Source: Thiothrix sp. (GTDB lineage Bacteria; Pseudomonadota; Gammaproteobacteria; Thiotrichales; Thiotrichaceae). Taken from it: a stretch of DNA of 64,000 bases. The notes under the pieces were generated by a model, which saw nothing but the letters and a program-made list of their open reading frames with translations, had not been told where the DNA came from and did not search any database. The position numbers and the translations under genes were made by a program. The DNA lies in assembly GCA_020442915.1 (NCBI GenBank), contig JAGRJD010000034.1, forward strand, positions 1 through 64,000. Direction: 5' to 3'. Numbering within the stretch: position 1 is the first letter of the stretch; each line of letters begins with the position of its first letter. Positions 54,700 through 63,314 of the stretch are shown here, piece by piece.

Positions 54700-56989
54700 C
54701 ATGACAGCACCCGTCACCCCCCCTGTCCCGGCCCGCCGGCTCCGGCCCGTACCGGTGACACACCCGCAGTCACAGCCGTCCGGGTCCCGTGTCAGCGGGC
54801 CGCTTTCACCGCCGGCTGCAGCTTCGGCAGCCCCGACCGTGATTGATCTGCCACAGCAGGATGAGATTGACCTGCGCGAAATCGGGGGGCGGCTGGCCCG
54901 GCGCAAGTTCACCATCCTTTCCATTGCCCTGCTGTTCTTTGTGCTGGTTCTGGTGGCCACCCTGATGCAGACCCCGACCTATCGGGCCAGTGTCACGCTG
55001 GAGCTGAACCCGAATGAAGGCAAGGTCCTGGAATATGATGTCCAGACCGACAGGGTGCCGGTCAGCGACAAGGATTTTTACCAGACCGAATACGAGCTTC
55101 TGAAAAGCCGCAATCTGGCCGAACGGGTCATCAACAAGCTGGGGCTGGTCCAGGAACTGTCTGCCCCGGCTACCAGCCACAGACCGTCCGGTTTCCGTAC
55201 CCTGCTGGAGCAGCTCCGGCAGCTGGTGACCGGGAAAGCGGATGAAGCGGACCGGAAGCTCGGGCAATACCCGCCGGAAGACAGGCTGCTGGAGAACCTC
55301 ACGGTCCAGCCGGTCAAGAACTCGCGTCTGGTGACGCTGCATTATGTCTCCACGGACCCGGAAATGGCGGCCATCATCGCCAACAGCTTTGCCACCAACT
55401 TCATCAGCATGAACATCCAGCGCCGTACCAATGCCACGGCTTATGCCAAGACTTTTCTGGAAAACCAGCTTGAACTGGCCAAGAGCAAACTGGAGGAGTC
55501 GGAGACCCGGCTGGTTGAGTATGCCAAGAACAAGCGCATTTTCAGCCTGGATGACAAGCAGGACCTGGTTTCGGACAAGCTCCAGCAACTGAACGGGTCC
55601 CTGACTGAAGCCGAGGCCCGGCGCATTGTGGCCGAAAACCTGTACCGCAATACCGATGCCAGCACCGGGCAGGGGCGGGTGCGTGACAGCCAGCTGATCC
55701 AGAAGCTCAAGGAGCGGCGGCTGGAGCTCATGAATGTGTATCAGGACAAGGTTCAGGTCTACCGCCCCGACTTTCCTTCCATGCTGGCCCTGCGCAGGCA
55801 GCTGGACGAGGTCGAAGCCCAGCTGAATCAGGAAATCGCCCAGGAAGTGTCCACCAGTGCCGCCATGCTGAAATCGACCTATCTGGCGGCGCGCGGGGAT
55901 GAGGAAGCCATCCGTACCGAGCTGGAGCGCTACAAGCAGGAACTGCTGCAGAACCGGGACAAGAGCATCGGTTACAACACCCTGTCGCGTGAGGCCGAAA
56001 CCAACCGCCAGTTGTATGACGGCCTGCTGCAGCGCTACAAGGAAGTCAGTGTGGCCGGGTATGCCGAACCCAATACCGTTTCGGTTGTCGACCCGGCCAC
56101 CATTCCCTGGAAGACGAATTCACCCGGTCTGGGACTCAATCTGCTGATCGGACTGGGCGGCGGTCTGGTGCTGGGCGTACTGGTGGCTTTTCTGCTGGAC
56201 TTTCTGGATGACGCCATCCATGACACGGTGGAGCTGGACCGAAGCCTGGGGCTGCCCCTGCTGGGCAATGTTCCGCTGTCCCGCTCACGCCTGCGCCCGG
56301 ACCAGTATGCCCTGATGTCCCATGATCAGCCACGCACGCCGATAGCGGAAGCTTTCCGGGCCCTGAAAACCAATCTGCTGTTTGCCTCCCGCAGCCGTTT
56401 TCCACGTGTGGTCGCCGTCACCAGCGCCGGCCCCGCCGAGGGCAAAACCACCACGGCCATCAATCTGGCCACGTCGCTGGCCCAGCAGGGCAAAACCGTG
56501 CTGCTGATTGACTGTGACCTGCGTTGTCCGGCCCTGCACAAACGCCTGCGGCTGGACAGGCATCCGGGGCTGATCAATTTCCTGATGGCCGAGATCAAGC
56601 TCAGGCAGGCGATCCAGAATACGGGTATTCCCCATATCAAGGTGATTCAGGCCGGGGACCAGCCGGTGACACACCACGAGGTGTTCTCACGCGAGAAAAT
56701 CGGGCTGATGCTGCAGATACTGACCGGCAGTACCGTGTTTGACCATGTGATCCTGGATTGCCCGCCGGTCATGGGGTTTGGTGATGCCCTGATCCTTGGC
56801 AACTGTGCGGATGCCACCCTGCTGACCCTGCAGGTTGAAAAGACCTGCAGGCGTCCGCTGGCCGATGCCTACAAACGTCTGGTGCAGGCACACGCGAATG
56901 TGGCCGGTGTGGTCGCCTTCAGCCATCCCGACCGCCGGAATGACGGCTATTATTACTACCGGCAGCGCGACAGGCTGGAGGCACCATGA
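54686..56989 (+). CDS. wzc: Polysaccharide co-polymerase / tyrosine autokinase Wzc
   Basis: The 767-residue protein has a proline-rich cytoplasmic N-terminus (1-65), a first membrane helix (about 77-95) and a periplasmic Wzz-type domain with long coiled coils. A second helix (about 482-505) leads to the BY-kinase domain: Walker A TSAGPAEGKTT near 577-587, A' LLIDCDLRCP, B VILDCPPV. The C-terminus carries four tyrosines in a row (GYYYYRQ), the expected autophosphorylation cluster. Start ATG 54686 overlaps the previous gene; ATG 54701 is an alternative. It should regulate polymer length and export. No Wza partner or Wzb phosphatase is encoded in the window. Confidence 0.92.
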   Translation: MMASDMTAPVTPPVPARRLRPVPVTHPQSQPSGSRVSGPLSPPAAASAAPTVIDLPQQDEIDLREIGGRLARRKFTILSIALLFFVLVLVATLMQTPTYRASVTLELNPNEGKVLEYDVQTDRVPVSDKDFYQTEYELLKSRNLAERVINKLGLVQELSAPATSHRPSGFRTLLEQLRQLVTGKADEADRKLGQYPPEDRLLENLTVQPVKNSRLVTLHYVSTDPEMAAIIANSFATNFISMNIQRRTNATAYAKTFLENQLELAKSKLEESETRLVEYAKNKRIFSLDDKQDLVSDKLQQLNGSLTEAEARRIVAENLYRNTDASTGQGRVRDSQLIQKLKERRLELMNVYQDKVQVYRPDFPSMLALRRQLDEVEAQLNQEIAQEVSTSAAMLKSTYLAARGDEEAIRTELERYKQELLQNRDKSIGYNTLSREAETNRQLYDGLLQRYKEVSVAGYAEPNTVSVVDPATIPWKTNSPGLGLNLLIGLGGGLVLGVLVAFLLDFLDDAIHDTVELDRSLGLPLLGNVPLSRSRLRPDQYALMSHDQPRTPIAEAFRALKTNLLFASRSRFPRVVAVTSAGPAEGKTTTAINLATSLAQQGKTVLLIDCDLRCPALHKRLRLDRHPGLINFLMAEIKLRQAIQNTGIPHIKVIQAGDQPVTHHEVFSREKIGLMLQILTGSTVFDHVILDCPPVMGFGDALILGNCADATLLTLQVEKTCRRPLADAYKRLVQAHANVAGVVAFSHPDRRNDGYYYYRQRDRLEAP

Positions 56990-58194
56990 GCAGGAAAGGT
57001 GCCCGTGTGCTCTGGATGCTGCCGGTCCTGGCGCTGCTCCTGCTGCTGGGGTGGCAGGCCATCCGGCATTATCTGGATGCGTCCGGTACCCACCGGACGG
57101 TTTCTCCCCCCCGGCAGTACCGGGAGGCCGCGGTCCGGCTGATCCGTGATCCCCTGGACTTGCAGGCGGCCCTGGTGCTGTTTCACGGCAGCAGCGCCAG
57201 TACTGTGGCCGTGGACCGGCAGCAGCTGGCATCCCATCTGGAACGTATCGGACCGGCCTATTCCCCGGCCCGGCTGGCTCTGGCTGATTTCCGGGCGCAG
57301 CAGGGGGACGCCATCCGGGCGCTGGAAGCCCTGAATGTGGTGCTGGTGCGCAACAAGGCGGCCCGGACGCCGCTGTTGCCGTTACTGCACCACTGGGCCG
57401 GGGAGGCGCAGGTGGCTCCCCGGATGCAGGCCTTTGCACAGGAGGCGCCGGCATGGTGGCCGGCCTTTTTCGAGTACCTGTGTGAACATGAAACCGACCT
57501 GGCGGTTGTCCGGGATTTCTACCGCCGGCGTCTGGCTGCCTCCCTGCCCCTGTCCGGGTGGGAGCGCAGCCGTTATGTGAACCGTCTGATCCGGGACGAG
57601 CAGTGGCAGGAAGCCTGGCTGGTCTGGCGCAGTGGCGTACCGCTGGCCGAGCTGGAGCGCAATGGCCTGCTTCAGGATGGCGGCTTCGAGTCCGACAGCA
57701 GCAACCAGGGGTTTTACTGGCACCTGCTGCCAACCACGGATTTTGATATCCGGCGGGATATTACCTACGGGATGGAGGGGCGGCGCGCCCTGCATATCCT
57801 GTTTCGCAGCCCGGACAGGAGCCTTGCCTTCAATCATGTCTGGCAACGTCTGGTCCTGCCGCCGGATACGTATGTGCTGGGCATGCATTACCGGCTGGAT
57901 GATCTGGGCGGGGGTGGGCTGGTTTGGCGCATGCGCTGCATGAGTGACGGGCGTGTGCTCGGGACCAGTATGCCATTGCAGGGGCACGGCGACTGGGAGG
58001 CCCTGCAGTTTACCTTTACGGTTCCGCGTGCGCCGGCCTGTCAGGCCCAGCTGCTGCGTCTGGAGGCTGCGGGCGAATATCCGCACGAGCGGGTGTTTTC
58101 CGGTGGATTGTGGTTTGATGAACTGGTACTGGCGCCGAAGTCACACCTGACAACGGCTGTGGCCCGGGCCTTCCGGTCCGGGCAGGGGGAATGA
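56986..58194 (+). CDS. Membrane-anchored protein with helical repeats and a C-terminal jelly-roll-like domain, function unknown
   Basis: I do not recognise a named family. The 402-residue protein has one N-terminal membrane segment (about 8-27) and a helical, alanine/leucine-rich part (40-220) that resembles TPR-like repeats. A beta-rich C-terminal domain starts with NGLLQDGGFES (about 223-233), the typical opening of carbohydrate-binding jelly-roll modules. Its ends overlap wzc by four bases and the O-antigen-ligase-family gene by four bases, so the three are translationally coupled. A periplasmic glycan-binding partner of the ligase is a reasonable inference, not shown. Confidence 0.7.
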   Translation: MSRKGARVLWMLPVLALLLLLGWQAIRHYLDASGTHRTVSPPRQYREAAVRLIRDPLDLQAALVLFHGSSASTVAVDRQQLASHLERIGPAYSPARLALADFRAQQGDAIRALEALNVVLVRNKAARTPLLPLLHHWAGEAQVAPRMQAFAQEAPAWWPAFFEYLCEHETDLAVVRDFYRRRLAASLPLSGWERSRYVNRLIRDEQWQEAWLVWRSGVPLAELERNGLLQDGGFESDSSNQGFYWHLLPTTDFDIRRDITYGMEGRRALHILFRSPDRSLAFNHVWQRLVLPPDTYVLGMHYRLDDLGGGGLVWRMRCMSDGRVLGTSMPLQGHGDWEALQFTFTVPRAPACQAQLLRLEAAGEYPHERVFSGGLWFDELVLAPKSHLTTAVARAFRSGQGE

Positions 58195-59588
58195 GCATGT
58201 ACGGGTCTCCCCTGCAGAAGGTGTTGACTGCCGCAGCCATGCTGATGCTGTTCCTGGCCATGGGGCTGGGTGGCAAAAGTGCCTATCCGGTCCTGATCCA
58301 GCAGCTGCTGGGACTGGGTGTGCTGCTGCTGGTATTCGGGGCCGGTGCCCACCGGCAGTATACCCGCCCGTTGGCCGGGCTGTTCTGGCTGTTCGTGCTG
58401 CTGCTGGCCGGGCTTTATCAGGTGCCGCTGCCGGAGCAGTTCTGGAGCGCTTTGCCCGGACGGACCCTGCTGCTGCCGGTTGAAACACTGGTGCAGCCGG
58501 TACTGGGTGCGGATGCCCGCCTGCCACATACCCTGTCGGTCAGCCCTGATCTCAGCAGTGCAGCCCTGTTGCAGTTGATCCCGGTCTGTGCCCTGTTTTT
58601 CCTGGGCAGCAGCCTGCACATGCGCCGGGCCTTGCAGGTGGTTGGATTTCTGCTGGTGCTGGGGGCGCTGGAGTCTGTGCTCGGGCTGCTCCAGTATGCT
58701 GCCGGTGAAGGCTCGCCCTGGCTGCTGGGGGCACCGTTTTCCGGCGGGGCACAGGGAACCTGGAACAGTCGCAATCATTATGTGGCCATGGTGGAACTGA
58801 CCCTGCCGATGGCCATCACACTGGCACTCCACCTGCTGACCCGGCCACCATCGGCCTATCCCGGTTCCAGCCGGGAGCGGGCGGCCCCTCTGGTACTGAT
58901 CACCGGCGTGATCATGGCGCTGTTTCTGGGCGGAGTATTTTCCCGCTCGCGGGCCGGTATCGTGCTGCTGATGGTGGGTGTACTGCTGATCACACTGGTT
59001 GCGGTGCGCCAGGTGCACAAGCGCCGTTCACTGGGGCTGATGGCCGTACTGGCTACGCTTTGCAGCGGTCTGGCCGTCACCATTGGGCTGGTTCCGGTGC
59101 TGGATCGTTTTGTCAGCCCGAGTACGGTGGCTCCAGAACGCTGGCGCATCTATGAGACCACCTGGCTGGCCATCCGCGACTTTCTACCGCTGGGCAGCGG
59201 GCCGGGAACCTTTGCCGGGATTTACCGTCTGTACCAGCCGCTGGACCAGCCGGGGCTGATCAACCATGCCCATAACGATTACCTGGAACTACTGCTGGAA
59301 ACCGGCCTGATCGGCCTGGTGCTCCTGGGCCTGTTCCTGCTGCTGTATGGGCATGCCTGGCTCCGGCTGCACGGCTGGCGTGCCCACCATGGTTTCCGCT
59401 TCGTCCAGCTCGGAGCCGGCGTCGGCATTTTCCTGTTTCTGCTGCATGGCCTGCTGGATTTCAACTTTCACGTGCTGGCCAATACCTGCCTGTTTGCTTT
59501 TGTCTGCGGCCTGTTTTTCCGGGAGCCCGGTGCACAGCCTTTCCATGCCGATACTTTTGACACACCGGAACGGCGGCAGCGGGGCTAG
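58191..59588 (+). CDS. O-antigen ligase family membrane protein (WaaL/PglL/Wzy-type)
   Basis: The 465-residue protein has about 12 hydrophobic segments and the Wzy_C/O-antigen-ligase pattern. There is a large periplasmic loop with GAPFSGGAQGTWNSRNHYV, then GSGPGTFAGIYRLYQP and NHAHNDYLELLLETG, whose histidine is conserved in WaaL and PglL. It is distinct from the Wzy at 44854, so the locus holds two candidates for polymerase or transferase. Possible jobs are ligation to lipid A-core, transfer to protein (O-oligosaccharyltransferase) or polymerisation. It overlaps the preceding unknown gene by four bases. Confidence 0.85.
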   Translation: MSMYGSPLQKVLTAAAMLMLFLAMGLGGKSAYPVLIQQLLGLGVLLLVFGAGAHRQYTRPLAGLFWLFVLLLAGLYQVPLPEQFWSALPGRTLLLPVETLVQPVLGADARLPHTLSVSPDLSSAALLQLIPVCALFFLGSSLHMRRALQVVGFLLVLGALESVLGLLQYAAGEGSPWLLGAPFSGGAQGTWNSRNHYVAMVELTLPMAITLALHLLTRPPSAYPGSSRERAAPLVLITGVIMALFLGGVFSRSRAGIVLLMVGVLLITLVAVRQVHKRRSLGLMAVLATLCSGLAVTIGLVPVLDRFVSPSTVAPERWRIYETTWLAIRDFLPLGSGPGTFAGIYRLYQPLDQPGLINHAHNDYLELLLETGLIGLVLLGLFLLLYGHAWLRLHGWRAHHGFRFVQLGAGVGIFLFLLHGLLDFNFHVLANTCLFAFVCGLFFREPGAQPFHADTFDTPERRQRG

Positions 59589-60004
59589 TCGGAAACACAG
59601 CCTCCGGTGCTGTCAAACAGGAACTGGAGGGCATTCCGGTCCGTGTGGACCCGGATACCCTTCATCCAGCCGGGGGTGGTCAGCACCATCGCCCCCTTGA
59701 GCGGGCTCAACACGGTCAATGCCACCCCCTGTGGCGGTCGGGCGACCAGACCGTAATCCTGTACCCCATCATCAGGCTGGCGCACATAGACATAGGGCAG
59801 CAGCTGCGGGGCGGACCAGCCGCTGGAGCTGGCGGTGGCTTCCAGTGTGACGGTGTGCGTACCGGCGGTACTGCCGGCAGCCACACAAAGCCTTTCAATG
59901 GAATAGAGCTGGGCGGGGGTAGTGGGCGGGGCGACAGGTTGCAGGTTGTCGGTCAGTCCGGTGGCGGGCAACAGTGCGGCCAGCAGTGCAAACGGTTTCA
60001 GCAT
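59585..60004 (-). CDS. Small secreted protein of unknown function
   Basis: The 139-residue protein has a signal peptide (about 1-18), two cysteines that could form a disulphide (residues about 40 and 136) and no recognisable domain. ATG 60004 has AGGAG six bases upstream. Its TAG stop and the TAG stop of the convergent ligase gene share one CTAG. It lies downstream of the next secreted protein gene on the same strand, 99 bases away. A surface or envelope role near the glycan locus is possible but unsupported. Confidence 0.65.
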   Translation of the reverse strand: MLKPFALLAALLPATGLTDNLQPVAPPTTPAQLYSIERLCVAAGSTAGTHTVTLEATASSSGWSAPQLLPYVYVRQPDDGVQDYGLVARPPQGVALTVLSPLKGAMVLTTPGWMKGIRVHTDRNALQFLFDSTGGCVSD

Positions 60005-60103
60005 GGTGGTCTCCTGGGGGGACGGGTACGGCTTACCCGGATTCCTGCTTGGACTGCAGGAAGGCCCTGGAGTTGCATGCCGGGGCGGGTACGGCAGAAC
60101 GGT

Positions 60104-60691
60104 TCAGTTCTCCAGGCTGACCGGCGTGTTGTCGCTAAGCTGCAGCTGCCGGATGATCACCAGCCCGGTGGTCAGCAACCCGGCACCCACGACGGCGGCA
60201 CCCAGTCCGCTGCCGGCACCTGCCGTTGCCAGTGCGCCGGTCGCAGCCTGGGTGGCGGCGCTGGTACCGAGTGCCTGGCCGGTGGTGGTGTTGATGACCT
60301 GTCGGGAGGATGCCTGTATCATGCCTGCCGGAGCGTCAACGGTCTGGGGCCACAGCCGGGAAAGCGCGGCAGGCGGGCAGGTGTCACCCTTCAGCAGGCG
60401 CAGGATGCTGGCCGCACCGATCTCCACCTCACAGCGGGGATTCAGGTAATGCAGGCGGACCTGACCCTGTTCCAGTACCGTGAGAATTTCATTGCGCTGC
60501 AGTTCCATACCGGTATGAACCGGCTGGCTGGAGCCGTTGAGATGCTGGATGACGGCGGCCCGTTCTCCGTTGGTCTTGATAACGACGGCAACGGTTTCAG
60601 GTTGGGCCTGTGCTGTTTCGGGCAGGATGCCGGTCATGGCTGCCAGCACAAGGCCGAGGATCAATCCGGAGTATTTCATGATTTTTTTCAT
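60104..60691 (-). CDS. Secreted FecR-like domain protein with C-terminal glycine/alanine-rich membrane segment
   Basis: This 195-residue protein starts at ATG 60691. It has a signal peptide (cleavage near ETAQAQ, about 30), a short FecR-like beta region (VIKTNGERAAVIQ, then GMELQRNEILTVLEQGQVRLHYL) and a cysteine pair (CEV...TCPP). A Gly/Ala-rich hydrophobic stretch near 150-175 looks like a membrane segment, followed by a short tail. Without a sigma factor or TonB receptor nearby it is not a classical FecR regulator. The function is unknown; an envelope location is likely. Confidence 0.65.
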   Translation of the reverse strand: MKKIMKYSGLILGLVLAAMTGILPETAQAQPETVAVVIKTNGERAAVIQHLNGSSQPVHTGMELQRNEILTVLEQGQVRLHYLNPRCEVEIGAASILRLLKGDTCPPAALSRLWPQTVDAPAGMIQASSRQVINTTTGQALGTSAATQAATGALATAGAGSGLGAAVVGAGLLTTGLVIIRQLQLSDNTPVSLEN

Positions 60692-60775
60692 TGAGGGATT
60701 TGTGCCAATGCTAACAGAGAGTGGTGCCGCCTGCGAATCCGTCCGACCGGCTGCTGCGGGAGCAGGGGTGTGAGC

Positions 60776-61678
60776 GTGATTGTGGCGGCAGTGCTGCCGG
60801 TTTTCGCCCTGCTGATTCTGGGGCATGTGGCCCGGCGTACCGGCTTCCTGGAGCTGGCCTTCTGGAGCCAGGTGGAGAAGGGCACCTATTTCGTGCTGTT
60901 TCCGGCCCTGCTGGTGTTGCGTCTGGTTCAGGCCGAAATGGATCTGGCCAGTACCGGCATGGTGATGCTGGGTGCCGTGCTGACCCCGTTAACGGGTGGG
61001 CTGCTGGCTTATCTGGCCCGGCCATTCCTGCAGCTGGACGGACCCGATTTCACTTCCCTGTTTCAGGGCAGTGCGCGTTTCAACACCTATGTCGGACTGG
61101 CGCTGGCGGCCACGCTGCCGGCTCCGGCACTGATGCTGGCGGCCCTGGTGCTGGCGATCATGATTCCACTGGTCAATGTGCTGTGTGTGCTGGTCTTTGC
61201 CCGCGAAGTGCATCAGGGTGGTGGTCTGCGCAATGTCGTGCTGTCGATACTCAAGAATCCGCTGATTCTGGGGTGCCTGTGCGGCATTGCCCTCAACTTG
61301 TCGGGGTTGCAGCTGCCGGCGCTGGTGCTGGAAGTACTGGGAAAGCTTGCCGTTATGGCCCTGCCGCTCGGGCTGTTGGCCGTCGGTGCCGGCCTGCGGC
61401 TCAAGGCCCTGCGGGTCGGCGGGCGGGCGTTTGTGGTCTCGGTGCTGATCAAGCTGGTCCTGTTGCCGGCCTTGCTGGGGCTGGTGATGAAGTCTCTGGG
61501 ACTGGAGGGCGTCGGGCTGCAGGTTCTGGTGATGTTTGCAGCCCTGCCCACGGCCTCATCAGCCTATATTCTGGCCCGCCAGCTCGGTGGCAATCACGAG
61601 CTGATGGCTGCCATGATCACCGGCCAGACGCTGGTGGCATTGCTGACCCTGCCGCTGGTGATGGCGCTGGTGCTGTGA
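60776..61678 (+). CDS. AEC (auxin efflux carrier) family transporter
   Basis: The protein of about 300 residues has ten hydrophobic segments arranged as two halves, with FVLFPALLVLRLVQA, then PLILGCLCGIALNLSGLQLP, as in bacterial AEC permeases. I favour GTG 60776 because AGGGG at 60764-60768 is seven bases upstream; GTG 60770 would add two residues. Bacterial members move organic acids such as malate. Specificity is unknown. It is divergent from the FecR-like gene. Confidence 0.85.
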   Translation: MIVAAVLPVFALLILGHVARRTGFLELAFWSQVEKGTYFVLFPALLVLRLVQAEMDLASTGMVMLGAVLTPLTGGLLAYLARPFLQLDGPDFTSLFQGSARFNTYVGLALAATLPAPALMLAALVLAIMIPLVNVLCVLVFAREVHQGGGLRNVVLSILKNPLILGCLCGIALNLSGLQLPALVLEVLGKLAVMALPLGLLAVGAGLRLKALRVGGRAFVVSVLIKLVLLPALLGLVMKSLGLEGVGLQVLVMFAALPTASSAYILARQLGGNHELMAAMITGQTLVALLTLPLVMALVL

Positions 61679-61726
61679 TCAGCTGACCGCTGCGGCATCC
61701 GGTGCTGATGGTCTGTTTTTCAGCTG

Positions 61727-61754
61727 CCAGACCCGGCATTATCCGGGTGTCTGG
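61727..61754. terminator. Strong hairpin between convergent AEC and alanine racemase genes
   Basis: CCAG-ACCCGG (61727-61736) pairs with CCGGGT-CTGG (61743-61754) with a two-base bulge and a six-base loop. It sits in the 109-base gap between convergent genes and could end both transcripts, although neither side has a clear T-run after the stem. Confidence 0.5.
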
Positions 61755-61787
61755 ACTGCTGAGGGCCACCCCATTCATTATGCCGGG

Positions 61788-62858
61788 CTAGCGGTAAACC
61801 AGCGGTACGCGTCGGGTGATGCCGGTGAACAGGGTATAGGGGATGGTCGTGGCATGCTGAGCCACTTCCGTTGCCAGTACCTGACTGCCCCACAGCTCGA
61901 CCGGATCACCGACCCGGGCTTCCTGCCGGCCCAGATCAATGGTGAGCATGTCCATGGAAACCCGTCCGATCAGGTGCGTGCGCTGGCCGTTCAGGAGTAC
62001 CGGCGTACCATTCCCGGCATGGCGCGGGTAGCCGTCGGCATAGCCCATGGCCACCACGCCGACCCGGGTGGTGGTCTCACAGCGGAAACGCCCGCCATAC
62101 CCGACATGCTCCCCGGCATGCAGCTCGCGTACTGCAATCAGGGCTGAGCGCAGGGTCATGGCCGGTTTCAGCCGTGCCTGTGCACTGCCGTCATCCATGG
62201 GGCTTGCGCCATACAGCATCAGTCCGGGCCGGATCCAGTCGCCGTGGCTTTGCGGCCAGGCCAGAATGCCGGCGGAATTGGCCAGACTCACGGGGGCCGT
62301 GAGCCCGCGGATTGCGGTATGAAAGCGGGTCAGCTGCTGCAGGGTCACATCTACGCCTGCTTCATCCGCCCGTGCAAAGTGCGTCATCAGGGTGATATTG
62401 TCCACCTGCGCACAGGCACGCAGACGGGTGAAAACCGCCGGTACGTCCGAAGGGGTAAAACCCAGACGGTGCATGCCGGTATCCACTTTAAGCATCACAT
62501 CCAGCGGACGCGCAAGACGGGCCTGCAGCAGCCATTCCAGCTGTTCCGGGGTGTGCAGTACCAGATCAAGGCCCGCGTTTCCGGCCAGCTCCATTTCATC
62601 CGGGGTGAAAATGCCCTCCAGCAGCACGATGCGGTTGCTGATGCCGGATTCGCGCAGCTCCAGCGCCTCTTCAATGCAGGCCACCCCGAAGCCGTCGGCT
62701 TCGGCGGCCAGGGCCTGTGCCACCCGCACGGCCCCATGGCCGTAGGCGTTGGCCTTGACAATGGCAAAGGCACGGGTCTGGGGGGCCAGACGCCTGGCCT
62801 CGCGGTAGTTGTGGCGGATGGCTTCCAGATCAATGAGGGCCTGTGCCGGGCGCGCCAT
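61788..62858 (-). CDS. dadX: Alanine racemase (catabolic DadX type)
   Basis: The 356-residue PLP enzyme has the cofactor lysine Lys35 in FAIVKANAYGHG and the second-base tyrosine in GYGGRF. RVSMDMLTIDLG and the C-terminal barrel are complete. It interconverts L- and D-alanine. Position after ridA and dadA points to the catabolic isozyme, as in Pseudomonas dadA-ridA-dadX; sequence alone does not separate it from Alr. The start and the ridA stop share one base. Confidence 0.93.
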   Translation of the reverse strand: MARPAQALIDLEAIRHNYREARRLAPQTRAFAIVKANAYGHGAVRVAQALAAEADGFGVACIEEALELRESGISNRIVLLEGIFTPDEMELAGNAGLDLVLHTPEQLEWLLQARLARPLDVMLKVDTGMHRLGFTPSDVPAVFTRLRACAQVDNITLMTHFARADEAGVDVTLQQLTRFHTAIRGLTAPVSLANSAGILAWPQSHGDWIRPGLMLYGASPMDDGSAQARLKPAMTLRSALIAVRELHAGEHVGYGGRFRCETTTRVGVVAMGYADGYPRHAGNGTPVLLNGQRTHLIGRVSMDMLTIDLGRQEARVGDPVELWGSQVLATEVAQHATTIPYTLFTGITRRVPLVYR

Positions 62859-63259
62859 CAGTAGCTGTACGCGCCGGACAGGACCAGCACCCCTTCCACT
62901 TCCACCATCACACCCAGCGGCAGGGCGGCCACGCCAATGGCGGCCCGGGCCGGGAAGGGCGCACTGAAATAGCGCTGCATCACTTCGTTGACGGCGGCGA
63001 AGTTGCCGAGGTCGGTGAGGTAGATATTGAGCTTGACAAAATCGGCGCAGGAACCACCCGCGGCTTCAGCCACCGCCTTGAGGTTTTTGAACACCTGTTC
63101 GGCCTGGCCGGCAAAGTCCTCGGCTTCCACCTTCATGCTGGCTGGATTGAGCGGAATCTGCCCGGAGCAGTAGACGGTATTGCCGGTCCGTACGGCCTGG
63201 GAGTAGGGGCCGATGGCCGCCGGTGCGGATTCGGTGCTGATGATGCTTCTGTTGGTCAT
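62858..63259 (-). CDS. ridA: RidA family enamine/imine deaminase
   Basis: The 133-residue protein starts at ATG 63259 after AGGAAAA. It has IGPYSQAV near 16-23, the conserved arginine in [13 protein letters not shown] and a C-terminal VEVEGVLVL. RidA proteins hydrolyse reactive 2-aminoacrylate and other imines. Between dadA and dadX it would clear the imine released by D-amino acid oxidation. The gene is 55 bases after dadA. Confidence 0.93.
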   Translation of the reverse strand: MTNRSIISTESAPAAIGPYSQAVRTGNTVYCSGQIPLNPASMKVEAEDFAGQAEQVFKNLKAVAEAAGGSCADFVKLNIYLTDLGNFAAVNEVMQRYFSAPFPARAAIGVAALPLGVMVEVEGVLVLSGAYSY

Positions 63260-63314
63260 GGTGTTTTCCTCTGGTCGTGGGGTCGTTCGTAGGATTGTGA
63301 TACGGGCCGCGTGC

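Noticed and set aside
60104-60691. FecR-type anti-sigma regulator of iron uptake
   Set aside because: There is only a short FecR-like region, with no sigma factor gene and no TonB receptor next to it, and it has a cleavable signal peptide.
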